Source: Corynebacterium casei LMG S-19264 (GTDB taxonomy: Bacteria; Actinomycetota; Actinomycetes; Mycobacteriales; Mycobacteriaceae). From it: a DNA stretch of 64,000 bases. The stretch lies in NCBI RefSeq assembly GCF_000550785.1, contig NZ_CP004350.1, positions 1,158,009-1,222,008 of the forward strand, in the 5' to 3' direction. The translations under genes were made by a program, and so were the position numbers. Under the pieces are notes generated by a model that saw only the letters and a program-made list of their open reading frames with translations, made no database searches and had not been told where the DNA came from. This document shows, in pieces, positions 18,096 through 28,510 of the stretch (the first letter of the stretch is position 1; the number at the start of each line of letters is the position of its first letter).

Positions 18096-18177
18096 GCGTG
18101 TAAGGACTCTGTCCGAGGTTGATTTTCTGGTGTACTTCCCCGATATCAGAACGTCCCTCGGACAGGGCCCTATACGC
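18096..18177 (+). ncRNA. Candidate mraW RNA motif in the rsmH leader
   Basis: Between mraZ and rsmH the transcript can form a long hairpin. GCGTGTA (18096-18102) pairs with TATACGC (18171-18177), and CTCTGTCCGAGG (18107-18118) with CCTCGGACAGGG (18156-18167) using one G-U pair. An inner TTCTG (18125-18129)/CAGAA (18147-18151) stem follows. A conserved RNA called the mraW motif is known upstream of mraW/rsmH in actinobacteria. Location and fold are consistent, but I could not compare with the covariance model. It may control rsmH and downstream expression. Confidence 0.6.
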
Positions 18178-18273
18178 ACTCGAGTCATCTCAGCACCCAA
18201 GTAAGAACACATTGTCGAAATGTGAAAATGTGCGGACAGTATCCCAATAGCCAGCAGAAAGGGGGACAAGCAC

Positions 18274-19320
18274 GTGAGTAATGCAGATGTTAACTTCGAT
18301 ATCGAAGACAACCACGGGCATGTCCCCGTCATGCGAGCCCGCATGGCTGAGCTGATTGCGCTGGCTGTTGAGGCAGCAGGCAGCAACGCCGTCATCATTG
18401 ATGGCACCTTGGGTGCTGGCGGACACACCGAGTACTTTCTCAACACATTTCCGCAAGCACGCGTTATCGGCGTTGACCGTGACGCGGCATCGTTAGCTGA
18501 TGCAACCAAGCGTCTTGCCCCTTTTGCTGACCGCTTCGTGGGCGTCAATGAGCGCTTTGATGAAGTCGGTTCCGCTATTGCAGATGGCGAGGGAGAAATT
18601 TTCCAGATTGCACGGGAGCACGGCATTGCCGGCGCGCTGTTTGATCTGGGCGTTTCTTCCATGCAATTGGACCAGGCTGACCGTGGTTTTGCTTATAGAG
18701 TTGATGCCCCGCTCGACATGCGCATGGATCCATCCGCTGGTATTACTGCCGCGGATGTCCTCAATACCTATTCCCATGGTGAACTTGCGCATATTTTGAA
18801 GTTCTACGGCGACGAACGCTTCGCCGGCAAGATTGCTTCCGCGGTTTTAAAAGAGCGCGATAAGCAACCATTTGATACCTCAGCCCGTCTGGTTGAGCTG
18901 TTGTACAACACCATCCCTGCGGCTACTCGTCGCACTGGTGGCCACCCTGCAAAGCGCACTTTCCAAGCACTGCGCATTGAAGTCAACGGTGAACTCGAAG
19001 CTATTGAACAGGTTATTCCTGTCATTAGCACTGCGTTGGCTGTTGGTGGACGCGTGGTCTTCATGAGCTACCAGTCATTGGAAGACAAGCTGGTGAAGTC
19101 CGCGTTTAAAAACCTCACTACCTCTTCTACGCCGGCCGGTTTGCCAATTGATCTTCCTGGCACCGCGGCTGAGTTCAAGGCCATCACACGTGGTTCTGAA
19201 AAGGCGACGGAAGACGAGATTGCAGAAAACTCACGTGCCGCATCCGTGCGGGTGCGTGCGTTTGAACGACTAGCAGGCGAACATTCATTTATTCCACCTG
19301 GAACTGGGATAGGGGATTAA
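18274..19320 (+). CDS. rsmH: 16S rRNA (cytosine1402-N4)-methyltransferase RsmH
   Basis: SAM-dependent methyltransferase (formerly MraW) that methylates N4 of C1402 in the decoding centre of 16S rRNA. 348 residues. The SAM-binding loop [15 protein letters not shown] is at 42-56. Further family blocks are [44 protein letters not shown] and [14 protein letters not shown] 18274 is preceded by AAAGGGGGACAAG. It is the first gene after the leader hairpin and runs directly into ftsL (4-nt gap after the stop), so it heads the long co-transcribed dcw run. Confidence 0.95.
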   Translation: MSNADVNFDIEDNHGHVPVMRARMAELIALAVEAAGSNAVIIDGTLGAGGHTEYFLNTFPQARVIGVDRDAASLADATKRLAPFADRFVGVNERFDEVGSAIADGEGEIFQIAREHGIAGALFDLGVSSMQLDQADRGFAYRVDAPLDMRMDPSAGITAADVLNTYSHGELAHILKFYGDERFAGKIASAVLKERDKQPFDTSARLVELLYNTIPAATRRTGGHPAKRTFQALRIEVNGELEAIEQVIPVISTALAVGGRVVFMSYQSLEDKLVKSAFKNLTTSSTPAGLPIDLPGTAAEFKAITRGSEKATEDEIAENSRAASVRVRAFERLAGEHSFIPPGTGIGD

Positions 19321-19324
19321 TCAA

Positions 19325-20206
19325 ATGGCAGATTCAACCACTACCAGGACAGAGAGAACCACCATGGGAACACGCACCAAGCGCGCACAGGGTTCATCCA
19401 CCGATGTGATTGACCGCCCTGTAAGGACTCGCGGAAACTACACCGCGGCTCCTTCGGCAACCGGTACTGCAACACCAACGCGTACGCCGCGCAAGACGCG
19501 CACCACCACTCGTGGTGAGCAGCGCACGGCAACACGTACGGTGTCGCCAACGCGCACGACGCGTCGCGAAATCCCGCAGATTACCCCGGCACGTAAGTCC
19601 CGTCTTGGTTCGCGTCAGGTTGTCACTGAGCGCGGTCGTCGCGTTGCGCCGATCAAGAAGGTCACTCTCTTTTCGCGCCTGTCTGCTGTGGCAATCGCCT
19701 TGTTGGTTGGTGGCGTCATCTTGGCCGTGTGGCTTTCTGGTGTGTCTACCTCACAGACTTTCCGCATTCAGCAATTGACTTACCAGGAGTCACAGCTGGA
19801 AAACCAGCTGGAAACCCTCAACCGCGATTTGGAGCAGGTTCGTTCTTCAGCTGACGTTGCCCGTCGTGGTGCTGATGCCCGCATGGGTATCCCAACCCAG
19901 CCCGGAATCGTTGAGGTTCAAGAAGACGGCTCAGTAGAAGAGCGTCGACCCGCAACCCAGGGCACCGAAGCCATCATTGATGTCAACGGTGAACCAGTGC
20001 GTACCGGCCAGGCAACTAGTGATCCAAGTGATACTGAGGGCGTGTCTGATGAACTCAACGCAGTTCCTCAAGGGCAGCAGCAGCGCATCGGTGACGTAAA
20101 CGCTGATGATGCGGTTGAAAGCCGTCCAACAACTGAAGAAGAAGCTTCTGATACTCCGCTGCCTGTTGGAGAAAACCTGGATACTCCATATCAGTCTGGT
20201 GACTAA
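19325..20206 (+). CDS. ftsL: FtsL-like septum formation protein with basic N-terminal tail
   Basis: Bitopic divisome protein; FtsL links FtsQ/FtsB to FtsW-FtsI. 293 residues, much longer than enteric FtsL. A cytosolic N-terminal tail of about 115 residues is rich in Arg and Thr (many TRT and PTRT units). A single membrane helix lies at 119-139, a short coiled coil at about 145-175 (Gln/Leu/Glu rich), and a long acidic disordered extracytoplasmic tail ends in Asp/Glu/Pro sequence. Identification rests on position between rsmH and ftsI and on the helix plus coiled-coil layout, because FtsL primary sequence is poorly conserved. The unusual tails are shared in kind by FtsI and FtsW in this window. 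Confidence 0.8.
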   Translation: MADSTTTRTERTTMGTRTKRAQGSSTDVIDRPVRTRGNYTAAPSATGTATPTRTPRKTRTTTRGEQRTATRTVSPTRTTRREIPQITPARKSRLGSRQVVTERGRRVAPIKKVTLFSRLSAVAIALLVGGVILAVWLSGVSTSQTFRIQQLTYQESQLENQLETLNRDLEQVRSSADVARRGADARMGIPTQPGIVEVQEDGSVEERRPATQGTEAIIDVNGEPVRTGQATSDPSDTEGVSDELNAVPQGQQQRIGDVNADDAVESRPTTEEEASDTPLPVGENLDTPYQSGD

Positions 20207-20341
20207 GGGATAAGCCTCCCACACCTTGGGGATTGATCCGGCTACAGTCATAAAAGCATTCAACTTCTGAAGGGACAATCTTTCAAAGCCCTGGGTTATT
20301 CCTTAACTCTCGATCATTATGAAGGCAGGTGACACACCACT

Positions 20342-22591
20342 GTGACTCCACCACATTCGGGTGACCCGCGTCGCCGGCGCCGAAACGAGGACGGAGAAAC
20401 CCCTCGACATAATGAGGGGCGCCAAGAAAGTCGCAGTGGCCGGGGTCGCCGGCCCTCTTCCCATGCGTCGAGAGACTGGTCCACCAATGATGCTGACCAG
20501 TACCGCGCAGGTTCCTCCCGTTCCAGGACCCCATCCGATCGGGAAAAGATGCGCGCTGGTGATCGCCGTGTAGGAGCGGGGCGCGCAGCTTCGCAGCGCA
20601 CAACATCACAACGTGCGGCGCAACAGCAGGCAGCAGCCAAGCGTGCGGAAGCAGCACGTCCGGCGGCTGCTCCGCAGGGCGCGAAGAAAGCAGTGAAGAA
20701 GGTTCTTGCGCAGCAGCCGATGATGGCGAAGCGTCTGAACTTGATCATCAGCATCTTGCTGATCATCACCGTCGTGTTGGTGGGACGTTTGGCATGGGTC
20801 CAAGTTGTGTGGGGCCCAGACTTGGCAGCGCGCGCGGAAGCGCAGCGCACCCGGGTGTACGTGGAGCCGGCACGTCGCGGTGAAGTAGTAGACCGTGACG
20901 GCCAGCGCATTGCTTACACCATGGCAGCGCGTTCTTTGACCGTGTCACCAACGCGTTTGCGTGATGAGTTGCGTGAGCAAGAAGAGATCGAAGCCAGCAA
21001 TGAGGGCGAACTGTCTGGCATGAGCGAGGAAGAGCAGAATGAGTTTCTCGACGAGCGCCTGACACAGCGCCTGGAAGAAATGGCAGAGGGTATCCCTGAT
21101 GTCATTGAAGAATCCGGTGCGTCAACCACCAATGTGGATTCTGAGCAGATCATGGATAAGCTGCGCGCGGATACTCAGTATGAGGTGCTGGTGCGCAATG
21201 TTGATCCTGATATCGCGGTCGAGATTGCTAACACCTACCATGGTGTGGCTGCGGACCATCAAGATATCCGCCAGTACCCGAATGGCGCGATTGCTGAAAA
21301 CATCATCGGCAAGGTGTCCATGGATGGCCAAGGTCAGTTTGGCTTTGAGGCATCCGGAGACTCATTGCTTACAGGTATTGATGGCCGTTCCACCGAGGAC
21401 GTTTCCACCGATGGCCAGTTGATTCCGGGTACGGTCCGCGATGAGGTTGAGGCCATTGATGGCTCCAATGTCCAGCTGACTTTGGACTTGGATTTGCAGA
21501 CCTATGTGCAGCAGAAGCTGGAGCAGGCTGTAGATAATTCTGGTGCCAAGATGGGTGAGGCCGTGGTCTTGGATGCTGTCACCGGTGAGGTGCTGTCCAT
21601 GGCTAATACGGGCACCATCGATCCAAATAAGGACATCGAGGCGCAGTTGGCGGATGGCAAGGACTTTGAAAACCGTTCCATCTCACACCCTTATGAGCCA
21701 GGTTCGGTGGCCAAGGTCGTGACCGCGGCAGCGGCCATTGAGGAAGGACTGACCACACCGGAAGAAGTCCACCAGGTGCCAGGTTCCATTGATGTTGCTG
21801 GCGTGACCGTTGCGGATGCGTGGCAGCACGGCGTGGAGCCGTACACCACCACGGGTATCTTCGGTAAATCTTCCAACGTCGGTACGCTGCAGATTGCAGA
21901 GCGCCTGGGCGAAGAGAAATTCGCTGAGTACTTAGAGAAGTTCGGCTTGGGCAAGACCACCGGTATTGAGCTGCCTAATGAGTCTTCGGGCTTGTTGCCG
22001 GCGTTAGAGCAGTGGTCCGGCGGTACCTTCGCTAACCTGCCTATTGGCCAGGGCATGTCCTGGACAACCTTGCAGATGGCTAGCGTGTACCAGGCTATGG
22101 CCAATGAGGGTGAGCGGGTTGAACCACGCATTATTGACTCGATTACGGATGCCGATGGCAAGGATATTCCACAAGATGAGCCAGGCACCACGCAGGTTGT
22201 TTCCCCGGAGACAGCGAAGACGGTGACGGACATGTTCCGTTCGACGTTCCAGGAAGACCCAGCGTATGTCCAAAACGGTACGGCTATGGGCAATGATATT
22301 GAGGGCTATCAGCTTTCCGGCAAGACGGGTACCGCACAGAAGGTCAACCCGGAAACCGGTGCTTATTCTGAAAGTGCGTACTGGATTACCTTCGCGGGCA
22401 TTGCGCCGGCTGATGACCCACGCTTTGTGGTTGCCATCATGCTGGATGAGCCACAGTCCGGTACCAATGATGACGGTTCCGGCGGGCAGTCCGCAGCACC
22501 GCTGTTCAGTGATATCGCTTCCTGGTTGCTCAACCGTGACAACATTCCAACCTCGCCGGAGGGCAAGCGTTGGGTAATGACGCAATACTGA
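20342..22591 (+). CDS. ftsI: Septal peptidoglycan transpeptidase FtsI (PBP3/PbpB)
   Basis: Class B penicillin-binding protein that crosslinks septal peptidoglycan with FtsW. 749 residues. An unusually long cytosolic N-terminus of about 130 residues is rich in Arg, Ser, Ala and Gln; one membrane helix follows at 132-157. The pedestal domain starts VYVEPARRGEVVDRDG. The transpeptidase domain shows the active-site S455-x-x-K458 in PGSVAK, S510-S511-N512, and K661-T-G663 in SGKTGTAQK. There is no PASTA domain. A Glu-rich insertion at about 208-260 is also present. GTG 20342 follows GGCAGGTG; the 135-bp gap after ftsL may contain a promoter. Beta-lactams acylate the active-site serine. Confidence 0.95.
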   Translation: MTPPHSGDPRRRRRNEDGETPRHNEGRQESRSGRGRRPSSHASRDWSTNDADQYRAGSSRSRTPSDREKMRAGDRRVGAGRAASQRTTSQRAAQQQAAAKRAEAARPAAAPQGAKKAVKKVLAQQPMMAKRLNLIISILLIITVVLVGRLAWVQVVWGPDLAARAEAQRTRVYVEPARRGEVVDRDGQRIAYTMAARSLTVSPTRLRDELREQEEIEASNEGELSGMSEEEQNEFLDERLTQRLEEMAEGIPDVIEESGASTTNVDSEQIMDKLRADTQYEVLVRNVDPDIAVEIANTYHGVAADHQDIRQYPNGAIAENIIGKVSMDGQGQFGFEASGDSLLTGIDGRSTEDVSTDGQLIPGTVRDEVEAIDGSNVQLTLDLDLQTYVQQKLEQAVDNSGAKMGEAVVLDAVTGEVLSMANTGTIDPNKDIEAQLADGKDFENRSISHPYEPGSVAKVVTAAAAIEEGLTTPEEVHQVPGSIDVAGVTVADAWQHGVEPYTTTGIFGKSSNVGTLQIAERLGEEKFAEYLEKFGLGKTTGIELPNESSGLLPALEQWSGGTFANLPIGQGMSWTTLQMASVYQAMANEGERVEPRIIDSITDADGKDIPQDEPGTTQVVSPETAKTVTDMFRSTFQEDPAYVQNGTAMGNDIEGYQLSGKTGTAQKVNPETGAYSESAYWITFAGIAPADDPRFVVAIMLDEPQSGTNDDGSGGQSAAPLFSDIASWLLNRDNIPTSPEGKRWVMTQY

Positions 22592-22658
22592 TGAAGACAC
22601 TCACAATTTCTATATTCCCCACGACAATCAAACCCATAAGGATAAGGACGCAGCTGAT

Positions 22659-24419
22659 ATGACTACAACGCTTAAAAAGCTAGCGGAGATCGCAGGCGGT
22701 GAGGTTATTGGAGATGCTTCGGTTACGGTTGATGCAATCACCTTAGATTCGCGCGCAGTGGAGTCGGAGCACCTGTTTGCTGCTGTTCCGGGCACCCGCG
22801 CACATGGTGCAGAGTTTGCCGCCCAGACTTCCGCAAAGGCAGTGCTTACCGATGCCCGCGGCGTGGAAATCCTCACCGCCTCCTCAGCGGAAGCTGGCGC
22901 GGAGGGCACAGAAGGCGTAGAGGGTGCCCAGGTGAAGGCCTTTGATCGTCCGATCATTGTGGTTGATGATATTCGCGCGGTGCTGGGTGATGTTTCAGCA
23001 GAAATCTATGGGCACCCAACCAAGCAACTAACTGTCATTGGTGTCACGGGCACTTCGGGCAAAACAACAACTACATACTTGCTAGAGACTGGTCTGTTAG
23101 CCGCGGGATATTCCACTGGTCTAATTGGCACCACGGGTACTCGCATTAATCGAGAGCCAATAGAGACCAAGCTGACCACGCCTGAAGCACCGACCCTGCA
23201 GGAGCTTTTTTCCCGCATGGTGGAAGAAGGCGTTAGCCACGTGGTCATGGAGGTTTCCTCCCACGCACTGGAACTGGGCCGAGTCAATGGTGTGGACTTT
23301 GCGGTTGGTGGGTTTACTAACCTGTCCCAAGACCACTTGGATTTCCACCCGACGATGGAAGAATACTTCGCGGCGAAGTCAGCTCTGTTTATCGGTGACG
23401 GTGCCGCACGCCACTCGGTAGTCTGCATTAATGATGCGTGGGGCGAGCGCCTCGCTGACATGGTTGATGCTGCCGGTGGTCCCTTGACTGCGGTGTCTAC
23501 CACTGGTGCGATTTCGCACGCAGGAGAAAAAGCCGCAGCAGTAGAAGCAGATGTGATGCTGCGTGAGCGCACCCGTGAGCTGTTGGTTCCAGGAACGGTA
23601 GTGGCGTGGCAACACAGCGTTGAGACCACCGGTGAGCAACACGTTGCGCTGGAGATTAACCCTTCGCGTGATACCGAAGTGATTCAGGCTGAGCTCGCTC
23701 GTTCGTTTGATTTCCGCCTGCCATTGCCAGGAGAGTTCAACATCGCCAACGCGGCCTTGGCCGTGGGCATGGCGAGTGCCGCGGGCATTGACTTGGACAT
23801 TTTCATTTCCGCGTTGACCAAGGTTGCGGTCCCTGGCCGCATGCAGCGTATCGATGAAGGTCAGGATTTCGTGGCCGTTGTTGATTACGCACACAAGCCA
23901 GCAGCCATTGAGGCTGTTTTAGATACTCTGCGCTCCCAGCTGGAGGCAGCATCGGCCGCCTCCAGCGGAGTTGCGGCGGGAGACGAAGCTGCTGCCGGAC
24001 GTATCGGCGTAGTCGTCGGTGCAGGTGGTGACCGTGATTCCTCGAAGCGCGGGCTGATGGGTGCTGCTGCAGCCAAGCGGGCGGACTTCGTGGTCGTTAC
24101 TGATGACAACCCACGCACTGAAGACCCAGCACCGATTCGTGCGGCAGTGATTGCTGGCGCACGTGAAGGCGCGCAAGATTCCGGGCGTGAGGTAGAGATT
24201 ATTGAAGTTGCATCGCGCGCTGAAGCCATCGATGCCGTGGTCAACTGGGCACAAACTGGTGACGCCGTCATCGTCGTGGGTAAAGGCCACGAAGTGGGGC
24301 AGCTGGTCGGGGAGACCATGCACCACTTTGATGACCGTGAAGAAGTCTCCCGCGCATTACAATCAAAGCGGGCCGCTCGTCTCAACGCTGCTGAAGACTC
24401 CAATGGGAGGCAAAAATGA
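22659..24419 (+). CDS. murE: UDP-MurNAc-tripeptide synthetase MurE
   Basis: Cytosolic ligase that adds meso-diaminopimelate to UDP-MurNAc-L-Ala-D-Glu. 586 residues, somewhat long for the family. The ATP-binding loop GVTGTSGKTTT is at 128-138. The DNPRTEDP block near the C-terminus is the DNPR signature for meso-DAP specificity, which fits the DAP-type wall of corynebacteria. Extra length comes from Ala/Glu-rich insertions at about 75-92 and 425-440. AAGGA precedes ATG 22659. The stop overlaps the murF start in an ATGA junction, giving translational coupling. Confidence 0.95.
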   Translation: MTTTLKKLAEIAGGEVIGDASVTVDAITLDSRAVESEHLFAAVPGTRAHGAEFAAQTSAKAVLTDARGVEILTASSAEAGAEGTEGVEGAQVKAFDRPIIVVDDIRAVLGDVSAEIYGHPTKQLTVIGVTGTSGKTTTTYLLETGLLAAGYSTGLIGTTGTRINREPIETKLTTPEAPTLQELFSRMVEEGVSHVVMEVSSHALELGRVNGVDFAVGGFTNLSQDHLDFHPTMEEYFAAKSALFIGDGAARHSVVCINDAWGERLADMVDAAGGPLTAVSTTGAISHAGEKAAAVEADVMLRERTRELLVPGTVVAWQHSVETTGEQHVALEINPSRDTEVIQAELARSFDFRLPLPGEFNIANAALAVGMASAAGIDLDIFISALTKVAVPGRMQRIDEGQDFVAVVDYAHKPAAIEAVLDTLRSQLEAASAASSGVAAGDEAAAGRIGVVVGAGGDRDSSKRGLMGAAAAKRADFVVVTDDNPRTEDPAPIRAAVIAGAREGAQDSGREVEIIEVASRAEAIDAVVNWAQTGDAVIVVGKGHEVGQLVGETMHHFDDREEVSRALQSKRAARLNAAEDSNGRQK

Positions 24420-25951
24420 TTGACCTGACACTGAAAGAAATCGCAAATATCGTCGGCGGTTCACTCGACAGCGTCGATAACCCTGATGCGCGCGTGACCG
24501 GCTTTGTGGAATTCGATTCCCGCAAGGTCACACCAGGCGGGCTGTTTCTGTGCTTTCCAGGCGCCAAAGTAGATGGCCATGACTATGCAGAAAAGGCCAT
24601 TGAGCAAGGCGCGGTCGCGGTATTAGCAGCCCGCCCTGTAGGCGTTCCAGCCATTGTGGTTGCCCCAACCGGCCGCGTTGAAGGAGATGGCGCGAATGCG
24701 GATATCTATGCCAATGATTCAGATGGTTCTGCCGCCGCTGTGGTTCGTGCACTCTCGGATTTGGCACACTATGTGACGAAGAAGCTGGCAGAGGATCACG
24801 AATTGACTATCATTGGTGTTACTGGTTCTGCTGGCAAGACCTCGACGAAAGACTTGATCGCAACGATTTTGCGCCACGATGGTGAGACGGTGGCACCGCC
24901 CGGTTCTTTCAACAATGAGATTGGGCATCCTTACACTGCGCTGCGCAGTGATGTGGACACCAAATACTTGGTGGCAGAGCTTTCTGCGCGCGGAATTGGC
25001 CATATCAAGCACCTGACTGACATTGCGACTCCACGCATCGGCGTGGTGCTCAACGTTGGCAGCGCGCACCTGGGCGAGTTTGGTTCCCGCGAAAACATTG
25101 CGAAAGCAAAGGGTGAGCTGGTTGAGGCATTGCCATCGGTAGGCGATGGCGGAGTGGCTGTTTTAAACGCTGATGATCCTTTTGTCATCGCGATGGCTAA
25201 GCGCACCGCAGCGAAGGTGGTGTCCTATTCTTCGGCGAATCCACCGGCTGCTGGCGCGGACTATTACGCGACTGATATCTCTTTGGACAATGTGGCGCGT
25301 CCATCCTTTACGCTGCACGCACCAGGTGCACAGCCAGTATCGGTGACTTTGCAGGTCTTCGGTGTGCACCAAGTATCCAACTCTTTGGCGGCGGCCGCCG
25401 CTGCCATCGAGGCAGGACTCTCGGTGGAAGCTGTGGCTGATTCCCTCAGCGGGCATCGCAATGCATCCGCACACCGCATGGATGTGCACACCCGCGGTGA
25501 TGGAGTCACCATTATTAATGACTCCTATAACGCAAACCCTGATTCCATGCGTGCCGCTATTGCAGCATTGGGTTACACCACGTCAGGCCGTCCAGATGCC
25601 CGCTCCATTGCTGTGCTGGGTGAGATGGGCGAGCTGGGTGAGCAGGCAATTGATGCGCACTATGCCCTGGGCGCAGAACTAGCGAAATTCCATGTTGACA
25701 CCTTGATTGTTGTTGGTGATTCCAAGAACTGTGAGGCGATGGCAGACGCTGCGCACGGACGCGGTATAAATACTATGGTTAGCCAGGATATCGATGACGC
25801 TATTTGGCGCATCGAGGACGTCCTCAACACCCCACCGGCTGGGGTAGAAGACTGGTCGCAACGCGAGTTGAAAGATGTGGTCCTGGTCAAAGCTTCAAAT
25901 GCGCAGAGGCTCTGGTTGGTCTCTGAACGCCTGCTCAACGGCGAAGATTAA
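24416..25951 (+). CDS. murF: UDP-MurNAc-pentapeptide synthetase MurF
   Basis: Adds D-Ala-D-Ala to UDP-MurNAc-tripeptide, completing the cytosolic muropeptide. 511 residues. The ATP-binding loop GVTGSAGKTST is at 134-144. Further Mur ligase blocks are FNNEIGHPYTALR, LNVGSAHLGEFG and the IINDSYNANPDSMRAAI motif that identifies MurF. The gene overlaps murE by 4 nt and is followed by mraY after 18 nt, with AAAGGATAGTG as a ribosome binding site for the latter. All Mur ligases of the pathway are in this window, so murein precursor synthesis is co-expressed. Confidence 0.95.
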   Translation: MIDLTLKEIANIVGGSLDSVDNPDARVTGFVEFDSRKVTPGGLFLCFPGAKVDGHDYAEKAIEQGAVAVLAARPVGVPAIVVAPTGRVEGDGANADIYANDSDGSAAAVVRALSDLAHYVTKKLAEDHELTIIGVTGSAGKTSTKDLIATILRHDGETVAPPGSFNNEIGHPYTALRSDVDTKYLVAELSARGIGHIKHLTDIATPRIGVVLNVGSAHLGEFGSRENIAKAKGELVEALPSVGDGGVAVLNADDPFVIAMAKRTAAKVVSYSSANPPAAGADYYATDISLDNVARPSFTLHAPGAQPVSVTLQVFGVHQVSNSLAAAAAAIEAGLSVEAVADSLSGHRNASAHRMDVHTRGDGVTIINDSYNANPDSMRAAIAALGYTTSGRPDARSIAVLGEMGELGEQAIDAHYALGAELAKFHVDTLIVVGDSKNCEAMADAAHGRGINTMVSQDIDDAIWRIEDVLNTPPAGVEDWSQRELKDVVLVKASNAQRLWLVSERLLNGED

Positions 25952-25969
25952 AAGGATAGTGATGAAACA

Positions 25970-27079
25970 ATGACTCAGATTATGGCCTCCGGCGTCATCA
26001 GCTTCCTTGTGGCGATCTTCTTTACCCCATGGCTTATTCGTTACTTCTCTAACGCCGGCAAAGGCCAAGAGATTCGTGAGGACGGCCCCAAGTCGCACTT
26101 GCGCAAGCGTGGCACGCCAACCATGGGTGGTTTGGCCATCCTGGCGGGTATCACCATCGCCTATATTGCCGTGAACACTTACGGTTCCCTAACCGGCACC
26201 GGCGGGTTTACCGTCTCCGGAATCCTGGTTCTAGGCTTGACTTTGGGCCTGGGCGCGCTGGGTTTTGCAGATGACTTCATCAAGCTGTTCAAGTCTCGCA
26301 ACCTCGGGCTGAACAAGACCGCAAAGCTGGTAGGTCAGCTAGCGCTCGCGCTGGCATTTGGTCTATTGGTTCTCCAGTTCCCAGATAGCAATGGCTTAAC
26401 ACCTGCGACCACGCATTTGTCCTTTGTGCGCGATATCCCAACCTTTAATATCGCGATTGGGCCAACCATCATTGGCATCATCATTTTTTTGGTGTTTATG
26501 TACATCCTTATTGCGGCGTGGTCGAATGCGGTCAACCTCACCGATGGCCTGGATGGTCTCGCGGCCGGTTCCACGGCCTTTGTCATGGGCGCATACTCCA
26601 TCATCACCTTCTGGCAGTTCCGTAACTCCTGCGAGGTCGGCTACGTCGCTGGTTGTTACCAGGTGCGTGACCCACTGGATTTGGCCGTTTTGGCATCGGC
26701 GGGCTTGGGCGGCACACTCGGCTTTTTGTGGTGGAATGCTGCGCCGGCAAAAATCTTCATGGGCGACACCGGCTCCTTGGCCCTTGGCGGCCTCGTCGCG
26801 GGTCTGTCCGTAACCACCCGTACTGAGCTGTTGATGATCATCGTCGGTGCACTCTTCGTGGTGGAGGCCGCGTCTGTTGTTATTCAGATTCTGGTGTTTA
26901 AGACCACCGGCAAACGCTTCTTCCGCATGGCACCAATTCACCACCACTTTGAAAATGGCGGCTGGCCTGAAACCGCAGTTGTTATCCGCTTTTGGTTGCT
27001 TGCCGGCATGGCAGCGATTACCGGCGTGGGCATTTTCTACGGCGAATGGCTATTAGCTACCGGCGCAGGCATCCTTTAA
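25970..27079 (+). CDS. mraY: Phospho-MurNAc-pentapeptide translocase MraY
   Basis: Integral membrane enzyme that transfers phospho-MurNAc-pentapeptide to decaprenyl phosphate, forming lipid I. 369 residues with about ten membrane helices. Catalytic Asp101-Asp102 lie in FADDFIK, the nucleotide-binding [15 protein letters not shown] is at 186-200, and [11 protein letters not shown] and the MAPIHHHFE loop follow. It is the target of tunicamycin-type nucleosides and of phage E-type lysis proteins. It sits between murF and murD in the usual dcw order. Confidence 0.96.
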   Translation: MTQIMASGVISFLVAIFFTPWLIRYFSNAGKGQEIREDGPKSHLRKRGTPTMGGLAILAGITIAYIAVNTYGSLTGTGGFTVSGILVLGLTLGLGALGFADDFIKLFKSRNLGLNKTAKLVGQLALALAFGLLVLQFPDSNGLTPATTHLSFVRDIPTFNIAIGPTIIGIIIFLVFMYILIAAWSNAVNLTDGLDGLAAGSTAFVMGAYSIITFWQFRNSCEVGYVAGCYQVRDPLDLAVLASAGLGGTLGFLWWNAAPAKIFMGDTGSLALGGLVAGLSVTTRTELLMIIVGALFVVEAASVVIQILVFKTTGKRFFRMAPIHHHFENGGWPETAVVIRFWLLAGMAAITGVGIFYGEWLLATGAGIL

Positions 27080-27097
27080 GAAAGGTCATACAAGATT

Positions 27098-28510
27098 ATG
27101 GATTCCACGCTGAAGCTTCCACGAAAAGTTCTGGTCGCCGGTGGCGGGGTATCAGGCCGAGGATGCGCAGCAATCCTGGCAGAGCTTGGCACCGACGTCA
27201 CCGTTGCGGACGGAAACGCCACAACACGCAAGCAGCTTGCCGATGACCTCGGGGTAGCCGCCATTGCACCGGAAGACGTGGATTTCGCGGCGTCCTCCTA
27301 TGACTTGGTGGTGACCTCACCAGGTTGGCGCCCGAATTCACCACTGCTGGCGGCTGCTTCAGCAGCACGGCTGGAGGTCATTGGTGATGTGGAACTAGCC
27401 TGGCGCCTTGACCGTGCAGAGGTCTTCGGACCCAATCGCACCTGGTTGGTGGTGACAGGAACCAACGGCAAGACCACCACAACCGGCATGTTGGCTGCAA
27501 TGATGCAGGCCAATGAAGCAGAAACCGGATTGCGCGCTAGTGCAGCGGGTAATATAGGGGTGTCGTTGTTTACTGCACTCGCGGCGACCCCGCGGGTGGA
27601 TGTGCTGTGCGTGGAGCTCTCTTCTTTCCAGCTGCATTGGTCCAGCACCCTGCGCCCCCGGGTGGGCACGGTGCTGAATCTGGCTGAAGACCATATTGAC
27701 TGGCATGGCAGCTTTGATGCTTATGCTCGGGACAAAGCCAAGGCTTTTCTTGGTGAAGTCGCCGTGATTGGCCAAGATGACCCACACGTGGTGCAGGCCG
27801 CGATTGATATTCGTCCCCGCGGTATTGTCACCAGCTTTACCGCCGGTGAACCACAAGACGGGGGCGTCGGTGTTATTGATAATGACATCGTGGTGGGCAA
27901 CCCACCTACTCGTCTCGCCAGCGCGCAGGGAATTGAGCCCGCGGGGATCGCGGGTGTCTTGGATGCTTGTGCCGCTGCGGCGGTGGCGTATGCGGCGGGT
28001 GCGAGCGCGGAATCGATTAGCGCTGGCTTAGCCGCCTACCGCGTGGATGCTCACCGCGGCGAAGTTGTGCATGAGGCAGATGGAGTCAAGTTTATTGATA
28101 ACTCCAAAGCCACTAACCCGCATGCCGTTGAAGCGGCACTAGCTGGGTTATCTGATGTTATTTGGATCGCCGGCGGTCAGCTCAAAGGCGCAGAAGTAGA
28201 TGACTTGGTGGAAAAACATCACTTAGCGCTGAAAGCTGCGGTGCTGCTGGGACAAGACCGCGAGATTCTTGCTGCCGCGCTCAAAGAACATGCTCCCGAA
28301 CTGCCAGTGGTTCTTATTGAAGACACCGACGGCGAGGAAGCGATGCAGCGCACCGTGGCGGCGGCACTTCAACACGCCGAGGCGGGAGATACCGTGCTTT
28401 TGGCGCCCGCTGCGGCATCGTTGGATATGTATTCAGGAATGAGCCAGCGCGGCGACTTATTCGCACTCAACGCGCGCAAGCTAACACAAGGCGAGGAGCT
28501 TAAACAATGA
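27098..28510 (+). CDS. murD: UDP-MurNAc-L-alanine:D-glutamate ligase MurD
   Basis: Cytosolic ATP-dependent ligase adding D-glutamate to UDP-MurNAc-L-Ala. 470 residues. The N-terminal Rossmann-like loop VLVAGGGVSGRG binds the UDP part. GTNGKTTTTG starting at 121 is the ATP loop, and LNLAEDHIDWHGS and FIDNSKATNPHA are the characteristic substrate blocks, with the carbamylated-Lys region between. The gene starts 18 nt after mraY with AGAAAGG upstream, and its stop overlaps the ftsW start in an ATGA junction. Confidence 0.95.
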   Translation: MDSTLKLPRKVLVAGGGVSGRGCAAILAELGTDVTVADGNATTRKQLADDLGVAAIAPEDVDFAASSYDLVVTSPGWRPNSPLLAAASAARLEVIGDVELAWRLDRAEVFGPNRTWLVVTGTNGKTTTTGMLAAMMQANEAETGLRASAAGNIGVSLFTALAATPRVDVLCVELSSFQLHWSSTLRPRVGTVLNLAEDHIDWHGSFDAYARDKAKAFLGEVAVIGQDDPHVVQAAIDIRPRGIVTSFTAGEPQDGGVGVIDNDIVVGNPPTRLASAQGIEPAGIAGVLDACAAAAVAYAAGASAESISAGLAAYRVDAHRGEVVHEADGVKFIDNSKATNPHAVEAALAGLSDVIWIAGGQLKGAEVDDLVEKHHLALKAAVLLGQDREILAAALKEHAPELPVVLIEDTDGEEAMQRTVAAALQHAEAGDTVLLAPAAASLDMYSGMSQRGDLFALNARKLTQGEELKQ

